A stretch of 64,000 nt of DNA from Xestospongia muta (Eukaryota; Porifera; Demospongiae; Haplosclerida; Petrosiidae), in assembly GCA_963693285.1 (NCBI GenBank), contig OY848919.1, forward strand, positions 10,721,461 to 10,785,460, given 5' to 3'. Under the pieces are notes generated by a model. That model had not been told where the DNA came from and made no database searches. It worked only from the letters and a program-made list of their open reading frames with translations. Made by a program: the position numbers and the translations under genes. Below, piece by piece: positions 12,188 to 26,323 of this stretch (positions are counted from its first letter, which is position 1; every line of letters starts with the position of its first letter).

Positions 12188-12665
12188 CTAACAGTGATAA
12201 CTGTATGTATAGTCATAATCTTCATTGTATCCGTAGCAAACAGTATTTTCATTTTCAGAAAGAACAATAGCAATAGCTATAACAACACCAACAACAACTA
12301 ATATTCAAGACAGTAAACCACAAACATTAAGACCAAGGGCAATAGAACCATGAGTGTGAGCAGCCTCAATGCGTCCTTGTGCATCAGCATCTCAAGCCTA
12401 TATGAGACAAAATAGAAAGACGATATAATACTGAAGAATGTTTTCTAGCTTTTCTTACATTTAACAATCACATAAATATTTAACACATTAATTTATTCAA
12501 TCAAATCATATCATTCATTGTATCTTCCCAAGATATTTTCAGTGTAATGTTCTTCCTGGCCTGACCAAATCATAAGATTGTGAGCACAATACCCATTGTC
12601 AGATAATGATCAACAATTTCATGAAAGGTACTTGTAATCACTAAAGGCTGGCACTGGTTTTTTTT
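12188..12665 (-). pseudogene. CD225 pseudogene, type IV (gene F relative), unit 1/2 junction
   Basis: Exon 6 at 12188-12397 is very close to exon 6 of gene F (37840-38049). Its second codon is TGA in place of CGA, and a further TGA replaces a Gly codon in the helix. The upstream exon 5 remnant at about 12538-12665 ends in a stop after LTIL. Confidence 0.75.
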
Positions 12666-14279
12666 ATTACAACAAAAATTCAGGACTTATTGCTCTATTT
12701 TTGATTTTTTGTCAGATGCTTTGTAGTCAACTGAACTAAACCCATGTATATATGATGCACTGTCATAATTAGCTATACTTATAGTACTTAACCAATGTAC
12801 TTGGCCCCATACCTGATTAATGGTACTTATAAATCGAATTAATTGTGGCTGACCAACACCTTCTAGAGATAGGAGTAATTATAATAACATAAAAACACTA
12901 TATAACATGACGTCAATAAAATATAGTGTACTTTTGTCGCTTGTCGACAAAAATTTTTATCTCAGTAATAATATAGTTATTTCCTTCATTGTTTGGGATA
13001 GGAAAATTGTTGATGTTTTTAGTTTATAGACAATATGCTAAACTGTTTCAACATTTAACAAGTAATATTAAGTTTCCCTTTATTTTAACAATTGCAATTT
13101 TTTTGTCAAATAATAAATACAATATTGTTTTCATTGCTAATGTACTACTATTTCATAGTTCATTATAGTATTATGGTTACTGTTTGTATATGCAACCTGT
13201 ATAACCACACATTAGCTAAATCAACCAATCACCTTTTACATGACATTTATACACAATACAAGTAATTTTACTAGGACCTATTGTGTTTCAGATAATATTA
13301 ATATAAAAATGCATTGAATACAGAAGGCTCAATAACCTGAATGCATACTGAATATAAGCTATATAAACCACAAATTGATTCATTAATGAAATTTGTTTAC
13401 TAATGCCATTTTAGATGAAAATATTATTGCAGCAAGTTTTAACTACACCAGCCATACATTTATTATATACATTAACTGGATCCAAAACAAATTATTTATA
13501 GTAGCTCCTTAATACTCATTCAACACAATATATGACTTAGTTAAAGGAGAGCTTTAATACCGTAATATATTATTATAATTATAATATATTATTCTATAAT
13601 AGCAATATAGAAAAGCATAAGATATGATACTTAAATCTTACATGGATAGTTTTGTCAGGTTAATTGGTCAACTGTGATCTGGCTTCTTGATTTACTAGAA
13701 AGTATAAATTTCTAATAAGAATAATGTCATCATACTCCAGTAATATAATAATGAATCTTAATACACAAACATGAGTATTCTGCAACCTTATCATATAAAG
13801 TATTGGTAAGTTTCTGACCCTCATTGATATGTTGACTGGTTCCTGATATTCATTTACAAAGTAATATCAGTGTTTAAAGTATTAAGGCATGCAATCAATA
13901 GAGATTATACAAAGCATATCAAAAAATAATTGTAAATTATCACAATAACTGGATGACAAAAGTAAGTTTCTACTTTGTATTCAATGAACTAAACAAATCT
14001 ACATATCACATTTTCCATGAGTTTCACGACTAACTTTATAATTTTATTTTTTAACAGAAATAGCTGTATGAAAATAGCGATGACCATAGTCTTTTCTGTG
14101 AAAGGACGTTTCAGACTTCATGTTAGTTTTGATAAGCAATATTAAAAATCAACAAATTAAACCAAACTATATATATACAATACAACAACCAATCAAAATA
14201 TATTTAAGGAGTCCATAGCAACACCCAGTGAGTTACCTGAAATAGTGTCCTTACAATTATTGGTTGAAATGAGTAAACA

Positions 14280-14695
14280 TTACTTTTGCTTGCAGAAAGA
14301 AAAACAGCAACACCAACAACTGTCTTTTGGCTATAAAAAGAAACATTAGGTGACAAATAAAATCTACATTGTTAAAGTTATCATTTTTCACCTGCTGTTG
14401 GCCCATTGAACCAAAAGAAGTTTGCCCTATAAATGGTGGTGGGGTATTATCATATACATTTGTATTTAATAATGAAATCTAATATTTATATGACTTTGTT
14501 TGACAACAATTAAATACATGTGTCAAGTATAAATCATATATAACTTCTTACTGAGTGTTTGTTGTCCTGAATAATAACCATTATGATGGGGAGGAGGCCC
14601 CTAATGACAACAGTTAATGATGCATAGACAAATACATTATATATGGTTTATTTCTATATTACTTACAGGATGAGATAATGGTTGATAAGCAGCAT
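14280..14695 (-). pseudogene. Truncated CD225 gene, type II remnant, unit 2
   Basis: Exon 2 is at 14667-14695, exon 3 at 14552-14600 (49 nt, one base longer than in unit 1, with the usual phase-1 donor) and exon 4 near 14392-14453. Exon 4 lacks its acceptor, exon 5 is missing, exon 6 is a scrap and no first exon remains. It is not expected to make a CD225 protein. Confidence 0.7.
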
Positions 14696-15556
14696 CTAAA
14701 AAATAAATTTAATGAACATTTTTAAAAATATGAATAGCTATAATAATCCAGTAACACAAGTGAATATGATATTCATAGATTACTGTCTAGCTTTGTTGCT
14801 TGTTGACAAACATTATATATCATATTAACTTGTCTTTAAAGCACATTGAACATCGAAAATCTTCCTGAGTGATGTACTTTACAGTAAGAATTAAAAAGTT
14901 CATATAGCAATTATAATAATTATGTCAAACATTCAACTATATATAAATATCACACTACTTTGAAAGATGATAATAACAAGTATTATTTATTCAAAAAGAT
15001 AGCATACTTTCATAGAGGGTAAACTTTTGCTTATTAAGATACATATATCAATATTTATCAAATCACGTACTTATATATTGACCAAATTACCGCTAAAGTA
15101 TTTATGTTGATAAATTTTTTCAGGGACAATACAAGAAACACTCATATCTCAGACATTATATTAAAATGTAACTAATAGATATTGTACTAGTTTGAAAGAA
15201 AATGATATTAATTAGAACAAGATATCATACCTGCAGAAAGTGTTACATGTTCCTACACGCCTTTGTTTATTAAGTTACTTATATCAAGCTTTAAAAAGTC
15301 ATGTGCTTATAAATCAACAAGATTATCACAAAAATAAAATTTTTGGTTATTAAGATACATATATCAATATTTATAAACCCATATTGACTAGATTACCACT
15401 AAAACAATGATATACCAGTTCAGTGTGGACAAGACACCCACACAGCAAGATAAGTCTCAAATTGAGAAAAGACACCTCTATAATCAGCAATATCCAATAT
15501 TAAAAATTATGAACGCAGCACTACTTGTTGATTGGTTATCTAACTCCAATGGTTAT

Positions 15557-15792
15557 CTAGCGAGCTAGCCCTCCTCCACTTTGAGTAGGGGAGGAGGGTT
15601 TTGCTCCATTGCTTGTGTGGAATTTGTGGTAGTACCTCAATGCTTACATAGTGTTAGATAGTACAGTGTTATAAAAATTTATAACTTTTATGTAAATTCC
15701 ACTAATTCCCAATGGAGCAGTAAGCCTAGTAGGCTTCTAGACCCTCCTCCTATTGTCAGCTTATCAAAAAGGAGGAGGGATTAGATCGCTAG
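15557..15792. repeat. MITE-like family B, copy 2
   Basis: Same length and inverted ends as the copy at 6870, with few substitutions. It sits in the equivalent place of duplication unit 2. Confidence 0.65.
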
Positions 15793-16167
15793 ACATTTAT
15801 TGGCCAGAGAGCGTAGAAAACATGTGGTAACAGTGATAAAAATATATTTACTACAAAAAAATATATTGTTTGGTATTTGTTACGCAATTAATACAATAAC
15901 TTGAATATTATGCAGCCTTATCATAAGATATATGTTGACTGTTTTCTAGATCTGACCCTCGTATATAAAGTAATATCATTTAAGATAACTAAACCTTACA
16001 TATATTACTAATTTTACAAAGCATTTCAAACAAATATAACAATTATAATATATCACGTTAACGAGTTGACAAAGGCAAGTGTCTACTATTTTGTATACAA
16101 TAAACTAAACACATTTGCTTATAAATGTTTTTCAAAGGTTTCATGACTGGCTTTTTTTCCTTCATTT

Positions 16168-18770
16168 CTAACAGTAATAACTGTATGTATGGCCAGAAGA
16201 GTAGGCATAGCAAACATTGTTTCTGTTAGAATCAATAACAGAAATAGTAATAATAACACCAACAATAACAAGCAACCAGGCAACTAAACCACCAATGTTA
16301 AGACCAAGGGCAATACGACCATTAGTACGAGCAGCTTCAATGTCACCTCGTGCATCAGCATCTCGAGCCTATGTGAGACAAAAATATAAAACACCATAAA
16401 ATTTAATATTTAAAAATTATATTTAGCAATAATGTAAATGTTTAAATCATTAATATTTTTGATTACATCATGTAAATTCTTGTCTTCATTATATAAGCAC
16501 TTTTAATTAAACTTTAACAAGTTCTTTGTACATTTAGGCATAACAATAGTACTAAAGAGTTCATTTGAGTTTCTATTTATTACATACATTATTAATTATA
16601 ATATTACCTTCTCAGAAAAGATGATGGCCGAAATAGTACAAAGAAGTGCGTGCCATGTTCCACAAAGGACACACAAGACTGAAAGCACAACACCCAATGT
16701 CAGAAAATGATCACCAATAGGAGGAAATGTAGGTGCAATCCCAGAAGGCTGACTCTGCACTACAACTGCATTAGTGTCTCTCTAAAAAATTAGCATCCAA
16801 GTGATTTAATATGCCTTTAACAACCTATATTTATATATATATATATATATAAAGTATAGGTTCTTACATACACACACACACATATATGTGTGTGTAGCCT
16901 GATTTGCAATATGGGACCACTTCAATACGACCATTTAAAAACACTTGCGTGCCTTGTAAGCAATTTTTAATAGTAAACATCCATTGAAAGATGTATGGCT
17001 GTGTACACAACAACTATATGCTTTCAAGATGTTTTAATGGAGTGGTCCTTTTTCCCAAATCAGGTCGCACACGCACACACACACACACACATATATATAA
17101 AAATAAGCATTTGATGTTATATGTTACAGATGCATATGATATATTTGGTTGAAGTTATCATATATTACCTGCCAATGGGCCTGTGGGATAGGAGCAGGTC
17201 TACCAAGATATGGTGTTGGGACATTATTAGCTATAATGATAATAGTGATGTATAATATGTGCATGATTTGCAATGAGGAACCACTTCTATCAAACTTTTA
17301 AAAACACTTGTATATATGTAAGCTATCTTTTAAAGAATGCTAGTTTTGATTTCAATTTTTTTTAAAACTGAGATATAATTATGTTAACATTCATTGAAAA
17401 ATATATGGTTGTGAACATAACAACTGCATGTTTTTGAGGTGTTTTAATGGAAGTGGTCCATTTTCTTAAATGAAGTCATATATATATGATTTCTTTAAAT
17501 GTCAATGACTTAGAGTTTTTAAAGTGTAAAACATTTATAACTTACCATTGAACTGTTTTGGGCCTGGATAATAACCAATAGCAGTTGGATAAGGATGATC
17601 CTAAATGATCAATATTAATTATGAAAATGGATGCTAAAATAAGTAAGTGTATTACAGATAGGTTAATTACCATTACATATACTTACAGGTTGAGTTGATA
17701 ATGGATAAGCAGCACCTAATAACAAAATATGTGAATAGGCAATTTAAACAGCCACTAAGCATATTTATTTATATTGAATCCATAAGAAAAATTAATAATA
17801 TATGTACTGTATATTGACATTTTCTGACAATTATATGTAGTATATCTATATTCTGCTTACAACTTTCTATCACACTCTTATTGGTTCTGAATGTTTGCAA
17901 TCACTTTCTATTGAGCACATGTACTAGAATTACTTTAATATTATATTAAGGATCTAGTAACAATCTTGTATGAGTATTGCCATATTTAAATTGATTTATT
18001 AATAAGAATTTGATATCATTTGTTTTAAATGTTGTTAATATTAAGTGTCAATAAAGTAGAATGATATGTTTTTGTGACCTCAATTATTTAAAGAAGTATT
18101 ATAAGTATATGTAATAACTATTTAACAATCACATCATATATTTTATAATAATAATGTTATGTCATGCCTAGACTAATTAGGTTAAGAATTTCTGTTGGGA
18201 AATGTTTTGATGGGGACATTACAGGTAATACTAAATTAAAATAATAGACATTGTATTGTATCTGTTATGATAAATCCATAAACCTTGAAGTAATATGATA
18301 AGATGTATACATAATAAGGAACCTTTTCAGGCAAACACTTGTGACTTGATATGTGAATAGGGAACACTGTTTAAACTCCCAAAAAAACAGTTTTGTAAAA
18401 CTACAGTTGCTATAGATGCACAACTATTCATGGTAATTGTATGTACACAAAGCTATTTTTGAGGTGTTTTAACTGTGGTTGTTTTTCACAAACCATTTGA
18501 TAGAAGTGTCCTCTTATTGCAAATCAGGTCATATATGTACACTTTAAAGTGTAGTTAGGTCAGTTATGCATATATTCCTAACAAAAAAACATTACTGCTA
18601 TATAGAATTTGCTAATGAATTTTTCACACACTCTATAAAATATATATTAACAGAGCACTAGCTAGTGACTAAAACACAATGCCATTTTTAGTTATACATC
18701 CATTTAGCATATACATGTATAGTGCACACTTAAAGATAAAGAAACAAATTGTACATTTCTTACCTTCCAT
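16168..18770 (-). CDS. CD225/dispanin (IFITM-like) membrane protein, gene B
   Basis: Six exons: 18764-18770, 17687-17715, 17546-17600, 17169-17230, 16608-16781 and 16168-16368; 528 nt, 175 residues. It is the near-identical counterpart of gene A in duplication unit 2, with the same exon sizes, the same PTPY variant, and helix 1 bounded by LCVLCGTW and IIFSEK. One visible change is TFPPIGD where A has TFRPIGD before helix 1. All splice sites and the frame are intact. Expected location and topology are those of gene A. Whether both are expressed or redundant cannot be read from sequence. Confidence 0.85.
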
Positions 18771-18875
18771 TACAGCCGTTGATAGCTTTTATCAAAACCA
18801 AACACCACAGGTTAATTGAGTTTATCTCGACAAGATCCCTGCGTTATGAATTTGTATAGTCAGTGATATTGTGAT

Positions 18876-18901
18876 ATTTTATAAACAAAATGAATCACGT
18901 G
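18876..18901 (-). promoter_or_regulatory. Gene B core promoter: TATA-like box and CACGTG E-box
   Basis: CACGTG is at 18896-18901 and the TATA-like TTATAAAATATC ends near 18876, 126 bases from E-box to start codon. The order and spacing match genes C and G exactly. Confidence 0.6.
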
Positions 18902-19229
18902 AGGTATATAATATTCTTACAAGAGGCCGGATTATAGCGTGACGTATGCTCGCAAAAATATGTATAACTTACGTGAAAGTGCCTTCTATGATCTCATTCA
19001 TCATATCCTCCTACACAAACTTCAGTCAACTCCTCTCCCTGGCCTAGACAAAGGTTACAACATTACGTACAAGATCATGGTGATTATATTTACTTTTGTT
19101 CTAACTTTAATATCTTTACTTACTTATTATTTATTTCATTTGATTTGATAAGAGTTTCAATCTTAACTTTTTTCATTTTATTATTTTTATTGTATAATGT
19201 ACAATACGTCTATTATATATGTACTGTAA

Positions 19230-19580
19230 TTAACAAAATAGAGAAGGTAATTGCTGGAATAGATCAGAAGAAAGCATACTACATTCCTAAGAGCACACAA
19301 ATGATAGTAAGTACAATACCCAATGTGAAGTAGTGATCTCCAACAGGATTCATTATGGTAGTCTGAGATTGTTTCTGTGCCACTATGTACAATGAGGAAG
19401 AAAAATCATAGATTGATCATGTGCTTTTTAGATATCAAAGGATTAAATAAAAATTATTAATTTGCTTTTGCTTGATGTAATGTTAAACATTTGTTTTATT
19501 TACTAAATGTTGACAATAAGGACCTCAATTATAAGCACTTTCATTGTAATATGAAGATGGGTGGGTTATCAGCTACAATG
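19230..19580 (-). pseudogene. CD225 pseudogene, type III, unit 2
   Basis: Same disabled exon 5 as at 10561, with identical in-frame stops after LLGM, and an exon 3/4 scrap at about 19513-19580. Open frames reading across it on the plus strand are incidental. Confidence 0.65.
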
Positions 19581-20852
19581 ATACCACTATTCTTCATTAA
19601 TAATTATTACAAATAAGTTTTTCAGTTATTTAGATACAATATGACAAACTTTAAAATGTTGTGGTGTAGATAATACCTTTCTCTATGTGGAGAAAGAGAT
19701 GCATGTACATAATTGTTAGAATATTATTTTACGATATATCAATGGAAATACTTATTATTATAACAATGTAATGAAGTATTACTTACAAATTTAGTAGAAA
19801 GTAGATGACCAACATCTTTAAAAAAAAATTTTAAAGAAACAATTCTAGAGATATCAGCAAATACAAAACTATAGTTTATAGTAATGGAAATAGTTTTTAT
19901 TATAATAATGTAGTGAAAGTAGACGACCAACATCTTAAAAAAAAACATAAATTTAAAGAAACACTTCTAGAGATATTATCAGCAATTACAAAGATGTAGT
20001 CTAGCTTTGTGCTTGTTGACAAACATCTTTATATCCCAGTGATGTTGTTCATAGTTATTTCCTTCATTGTTTGGCAGATGGAATGCTATGCATGAAAATT
20101 GTTTGTAAAACAAGCTCATAGACAATATAGCAAACTATTTTTACATTTAACAAGTAATATTACATTTCTTATCTGAATATGAAGATATGTACAAGTAAAG
20201 ATATAAGCTATATCAATGTATAATTTTAACTGGTTGTTTTAACCATTATATTGTTTTAGAGGTTACAATTGCAAGTGAAAAAAGCATTAAAATATTTTCA
20301 TTACTAATGTACTACTTTTTATAGTATATTACAGTGTTATGTTTACTTTTGCATATGCAACCTGTATGCCATGTATTAGTTTTTATTATTTAATCACTTA
20401 CAGTGATATTGTACAGACAATAACAAGTAATTTCAACAAGACCTTTCGTGTTCAGATTATATTAATATAAAAGCATATTTGAATTTACAAGGCTCAACAA
20501 CCAACATAAATACCTTAGATATAAGCTATATAAATCACAAATTGATTATTCATAACTTTTACAAAAAAAATTCTAGCAAAACAAAATTCTAGCAATTTTT
20601 ATTACATAAAAAATATAATATATTACATTAACTAAACCCAAAGCAATTCTGTTATAGTAACTCCCATAAAAATATTCAGTATATATATATATATATAGCT
20701 TATTTGTATTAGTGTTTTAAAAATACAATATATTAGCCAATAACAGCAATAATTGAAAAACACAAAGTATTGACACATTAATCATGTAAACTAGTGATAT
20801 CTACATATCAAATTGTTCCATGAGTTACATGACAGGCTTTATTACTTTATTT

Positions 20853-21318
20853 CTAACAGTGATAGCTGTATGTATAGTCATAATCTTCATTGTATCCGTA
20901 GCAAACAGTATTTTCATTTTCAGAAAGAACAATAGCAATAGCTATAACAACACCAACAACAACTAATATTCCAGACAGTAAACCACAAACATTAAGACCA
21001 AGGGCAATAAAACCATGAGTGTGAGCAGCTTCAATGTGTCCTTGTGCATCAGCATCTCAAGCCTATATGAGACAAAATAATAAGACGGTATAATACTGAA
21101 GAATCTTTTCTAGCTTTTCTTACATTTAACAATCACATAAATATATAACACATTAATTTATTCAATCAAATCATATCATTCATTGTATCTTCCCAAGATA
21201 TTTTCAGTGTAATGTTCTTCCTGGCCTGACCAAATCATAAGATTGTGAGCACAATACCCATTGTCAGATAATGATCAACAATTTCACGAAAGGTACTTGT
21301 AATCACTAAAGGCTGGCA
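20853..21318 (-). pseudogene. CD225 pseudogene, type IV (gene F relative), unit 2/3 junction
   Basis: Exon 6 at 20853-21062 again has TGA as its second codon, but the helix Gly codon is intact, unlike the copy at 12188. The first stop is therefore older than the duplication. The exon 5 remnant at about 21187-21318 is disabled as in the other copies. Confidence 0.7.
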
Positions 21319-22604
21319 CTGGTTTTTTTATTACAACAAAAATTCAGGACTTATTGCTCTATTTTTGATTTTTTTCAGATGCTTTGTAGTCAACTGAACT
21401 AAACCCATGTATATATGATGCACTGTCATAATTAGCTATACTTATAGTACTTAACCAATGTACTTGGCCCCATACCTGATTAATGGTACTTATAAATCGA
21501 ATTAATTGTGGCTGACCAACACCTTCTAGAGATAGGAGTAATTATAATAACATAAAAACACTATGTAACACGACATCAATAAAATATAGTGTACTTTTGT
21601 CGCTTGTCGACAAAAATTTTTATCTCAGTAATAATATAGTTATTTCCTTCATTGTTTGGCATAGGAAAATTGTTGATGTTTTTAGTTTATAGACAATATG
21701 CGAAACTGTTTCAACATTTAACAAGTAATATTAAGTTTCCCTTTATTTTAACAATTGCAATTTTTTGTCAAATAATAAATACAATATTGTTTTCATTGCT
21801 AATGTACTACTATTTCATAGTTTATTATAGTATTATGGTTACTGTTTGTATATGCAACCTGTATAACTACACATTAGCTAAATCAACCAATCACCTTTTA
21901 CGTGACATTTATACACAATACAAGTAATTTTACTAGGACCTATTGTGTTTCAGATAATATTAATATATAAATGCATTGAATACAGAAGGCTCAATAATCA
22001 GAATGCATACCTGAATATAAGCTATATAAACCACTAATTGATTCATTAATGAACTTTATTTACTAATAGCATTTTAGATGAAAATATTATTGCAGCAAGT
22101 TTTAACTACACCAGCCATACATTTATTATATACATTAACTGGATCCAAAACAAATTATTTATAGTAGCTCCTTAATACTCATTTAACACAATATATGACT
22201 TAGTTAAAAGAGAGCTTTAATACCGTAATATATTATTATAATTATAATATATTATTCTATAATAGCAATATAGAAAAGCATAAGGTATGATACTTAAATC
22301 TTACATGGATAGTTTTGTTAGGTGAATTGGTCAACTGTGATCTGGCTTCTTGATTTATTAGAAATTATTAATTTCTAATAAGAACAATATCATCATACTC
22401 CAGTAATATAATAATGAATCTTAATACACAAACATGAGTATTCTGCAACCTTATCATATAAAGTATTGGTAAGTTTCTGACCCTCATTGATATGTTGACT
22501 GGTTTCTGACATTCATTTACAAAGTAATATCAGTGTTTAAACTAATTAAGGCATGCAATAAATAGAGATTATACAAAGCATATCAAAAAAATTGTAAATT
22601 ATCA
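21176..22604. repeat. Unit 3 of the segmental duplication, left part only
   Basis: Colinear with 3810-5257 and 12511-13940, then the match breaks off near 22604. The following sequence resumes at material equivalent to unit position 7150, so the type II remnant and family B element are skipped here and reappear further right at 26690-29540. Confidence 0.75.
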
Positions 22605-23060
22605 TTTAAATTATTGTAAATTATTGATACATTAAGCTCATTGTTACACAAATAGCGTTTTAGATAAAAATATTTTTCTAGCAATTTTTTACTAAAGTCT
22701 TTGTATTTATTAGAAATTTTTTAAATCCACGATAAAAATAAGCCGTTTTACTACAAAAAATATATTGTTTGGTATTTGTTACGCAATTAGTACAATAACT
22801 TGAATATTATGGAGCCTTATCATAAGATATATGTTGACTGTTTTCTAGATCTGACCCTCGTATATAAAGTAATATCATTATTTAAGGTAAATAAAGCATA
22901 CATTTATTACTAATTTTACAAAGCATATCAAACAAATATAACAATTATAATATATCACATTAACTAATTGACAAAGGCGAGTGTCTACTATTTTGTATAC
23001 AATAAAACTTAACCCATTTGCTTATAAATGTTTTTCAAAAGTTTCATGACTGGCTTTATT

Positions 23061-23728
23061 TCATTTATAACAGTAATAACTGTATGCAGAGCCAGAAGAG
23101 GAACTTCCATAGCAAACATTGTTTCTGTCAGAAGAATCAATAGCATAAATAGTAATAATAATAACAACAACAAGCACCCAAGCCATTAAACCACCAATGT
23201 TAAGACCAAGGGCAATACGACCATTAGTACGAGCAGCTTCAATGTCACCTCGTGCATCAGCATTTCGAGCCTATGTGAGACAAAAATATAAAACACTGTA
23301 AAATTTAATATTTAAAAATTATATTTAGCAATAATGTAAATGTTTAAATCATTAATATTTTTGATTACATCAAGAAAATTCTTGTCTTCATTATATAAGC
23401 ACTTTTAATTAAACTTTCACAAGTTCTTTGTAAATTTAGGCATAACAATAGTACTAAAGAGTTCATTTGAGTTTCTATTTATTACATACATTATTAATTA
23501 TAATGTTACCTTCTCAGAAAAGATGATGGCCGAAATAGTACAAAGAAGTGCGTGCCATGATCCACAAAGCAAACACAAGATTGTGAGCACAACACCCAAT
23601 GTCAGAAAATGATCACCAATAGGACGAAGTCTAGTTGTAATCACAGAAGGCTGACTCCGCACTACAACTGCATTAGTGCCTGCCTAAAAATTAGCATCCA
23701 AGTGATTTAATATGCCTTTAACAACCTA

Positions 23729-23760
<32 letters not shown>

Positions 23761-25845
23761 AGTATGGGTTCTTACACACACACATGTGTGTGTGTAGCCT
23801 GATTTGCAATAAAGGACCACTTCAATACGACCATTTAAAAACACTTGCATGCCTGTAAGCATTTTTTAATAGTAAACATCCATTGAAAGATGTATGACTG
23901 TGTACACAACAATTATATGTTTTCAAGATGTTTTAATGGAGTGGTCCTTTTTCCCAAATCAGGTCACACACACACACACACATATAAATAAGCATTTGAT
24001 GTTATATGTTACAGATGCATATGATATATTTACTTGAAGTTATCATATATTACCTGCCAATGGGCCTGTGGGGTAGGGGCAGGTCTACCAGGATATGGTG
24101 GTGGGACATTATTAGCTATAATGATAATAGTGATGTATAATATGTCCAAGATTTGCAATAAGGGACCACTTCTATCAAACTTTTAAAAAAACACTTGTAT
24201 ATATGTAAGCTATTTTTAAAGAATGCTAGTTTTGATTTCAGGGTTATCTATTTTTTTAAACTGAGATATAATTATGTAAACATTCATTGAAAAATATATG
24301 GTTGTGTACATAACAACTGCATATTTTTGAGGTGTTTTAATGGAAGTGGTCCATTTTCTTAAATGAAGTCACATATATATGATTTCTTTTAATGTCAATG
24401 ACTTAGAGTTTTAAAGTGTAAAACATTTATAACTTACCATTGAACTGTTTTGGGCCTGGATGATAACCAATAGCAGTTGGATAAAGATGATCCTAAATGA
24501 TCACCATTAATGAATGCAAAAGTAAGTAAGTATATTACAGATAGGTTAATTACCATTACATATACTTACAGGTTGAGTTGATAGTGGATAAGCAGCACCT
24601 AAGAATAAAATATGGTGAATAAGCAATTTAAACAGCCACTAAGCGTATTTATTTATATTGAATCCATAAGAAAAATTAATAATATATGTACTGTATATTT
24701 TTCTGACAATTATATGTAGTATATCTATATTATTCTTACAGCTGGTAGGTTCTGAATGTTTGCAATCTCATTTTTTGTTGAGCACATGTACTAGAATTAC
24801 TTTAATATTATATTAAGGATCTAGTAACAATCTTGTATGAGTATTGCTATATTTTAAAAATCAATTTATTAATAAGGACAATTTGATATCATTTGATTTA
24901 AATGTTGTTAATATTAAGTGTCAACAAAGATATGTTGTTGTGATCTCAATTATTTAAAGAATTATCACAACTATATGTAATAATTATTTAACAATCACAT
25001 GCATCATTTTTTTATAATAATAATATTATGTTATGTCTAAACTAATTAGGTTAAGAATTTATGTTGGGAAATGTATTGATGGGGTCATTACAAGTAATAC
25101 TAAAGTAATACTAAATACAATAATAGACGTTTGTATCTGCTATGATAAATCCATAGACCTTGAAGTAATATGATAAGATGATGTTAATTATTCATGACTA
25201 TTACATAATATATATTAGGAAAACATGGTCATGCATCTTATTGATTACGTAGTAATTGAAGTTAAAATTATCATCGTTTTTAATGACATGTGTATTTATA
25301 TATAATACATAAACAGACTGATATCTCTATTAAAACCATATGCACAGAAATTTATTTACCTTGTCTGATTTCAATAACCTATTATGAGTTTGATACATAA
25401 TAAGGAACTTTTTCTGGCAAATACTTGTGACCTGATATGTGAAAAGGGAACACTTTTTAAACTCCCAAAAAACAGTTTTTCATAACTATAGTTGCTATAG
25501 ATGCACAACTATTCCTGGTAATTGTATGCACACGAAGCTATTTTTGAGGTGTTTTAACTGTGGTCTTTTTTCACAAACTGTTTGAGAGAAGTGTCCCCTT
25601 ATTGCAAATCAAGTCATATATGTACACTTTAAAGTGTAGTTAGGTCAATCATACCAGTTATGCTAATGAAAATAACATTACTGCTATATAGAATTTGCCA
25701 ATGAATTTTTCACACACCCTATAATATATATATTAACAGAGCACCAACTAGTGACTATAACTCATTTTTAGTTATACATCTATTTATACATGTATAGTGC
25801 ACATTTATACATAGAGAAACAAATTGTACATTTCTTACCTTCCAT
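23061..25845 (-). CDS. CD225/dispanin (IFITM-like) membrane protein, gene C
   Basis: Six exons: 25839-25845, 24570-24598, 24438-24492, 24054-24115, 23510-23683 and 23061-23270; 537 nt, 178 residues. The N-terminal region contains NVPPPYPGRPAPTP, so the PPxY motif is present. Exon 5 reads QSQPSVITTRLRPIGDHFLT, then a Cys-rich helix (LCLLCGSW) to IIFSEK. Exon 6 begins ARNADARGD, an Arg-Asn-Ala variant of the array consensus ARDADARGD, and ends YSYYCYK after a Ser-rich CYGSSSSGS tail. It is more diverged from A and B than they are from each other. PPxY is the known ligand of WW domains of NEDD4-type ubiquitin ligases in vertebrate IFITM proteins; the same use here is inference. Confidence 0.83.
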
Positions 25846-25950
25846 TATTGCCGTTGATAGCTTTTATCAAAACCAAACACCACAGGTTAATTGAGTTTAT
25901 CTCGACAAGATCCCTGCGTTATGAATTTGTATAGTCAGTGATATTGTGAT

Positions 25951-25976
25951 ATTTTATAAACAAAATGAATCACGTG
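25951..25976 (-). promoter_or_regulatory. Gene C core promoter: TATA-like box and CACGTG E-box
   Basis: CACGTG is at 25971-25976 and TTTATAAAAT at 25951-25960; the E-box lies 126 bases from the start codon. Confidence 0.6.
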
Positions 25977-26323
25977 AGCTATATAATACTTTTACAAGAG
26001 GGCCGGATTTTAGCGTGACGTTGGTTCGCAAAAATATGTAAATTACGTGAAGGTGTATATTAGCCTACTATGATCTCACTAATCATATCCTCCTACACAA
26101 ACTTCAGTCAACTCCTCTCCCTGGTCTAGACAAAGGTTACAACATTAAGTACAAGATCATGGCATCATATTTACTTTTGTTATAACTTTAATAGGTATTT
26201 ACTTATTTATTATTTATTTGATTTGATTTCAAAAGAGTTTCAATCTTAAGTTTTTTTCATTTTATTATTTTTATTGTATAATGTACAATATAAGTCTATT
26301 ATATATGTACTGTAATTAACAAA

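Larger units (their letters stand above)
3810..12510. repeat. Tandem segmental duplication, unit 1 (~8.7 kb)
   Basis: This block matches 12511-21175 almost base for base, with small indels and single-base changes. Position 3810 aligns with 12511 and 21176; position 7533 aligns with 16217. The unit holds, from left: a decayed CD225 exon, a truncated CD225 gene (type II remnant), a GC-rich inverted-repeat element, one intact CD225 gene with its promoter, a second decayed gene (type III) and a dead exon pair (type IV). The boundary falls inside the type IV pseudogene. Confidence 0.9.
12511..21175. repeat. Tandem segmental duplication, unit 2 (~8.67 kb)
   Basis: Colinear with 3810-12510 over its whole length. 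Differences are mainly microsatellite lengths, isolated substitutions and short indels. It contains gene B and the same set of remnants. Confidence 0.9.

Noticed and set aside
21652..21927. Plus-strand ORF of 91 codons beginning MFGIGKLLMFLVYRQYAK
   Set aside because: The two other copies of the same DNA (about 4300 and 12990) are interrupted by stops or shifts, and the composition is AT-driven.
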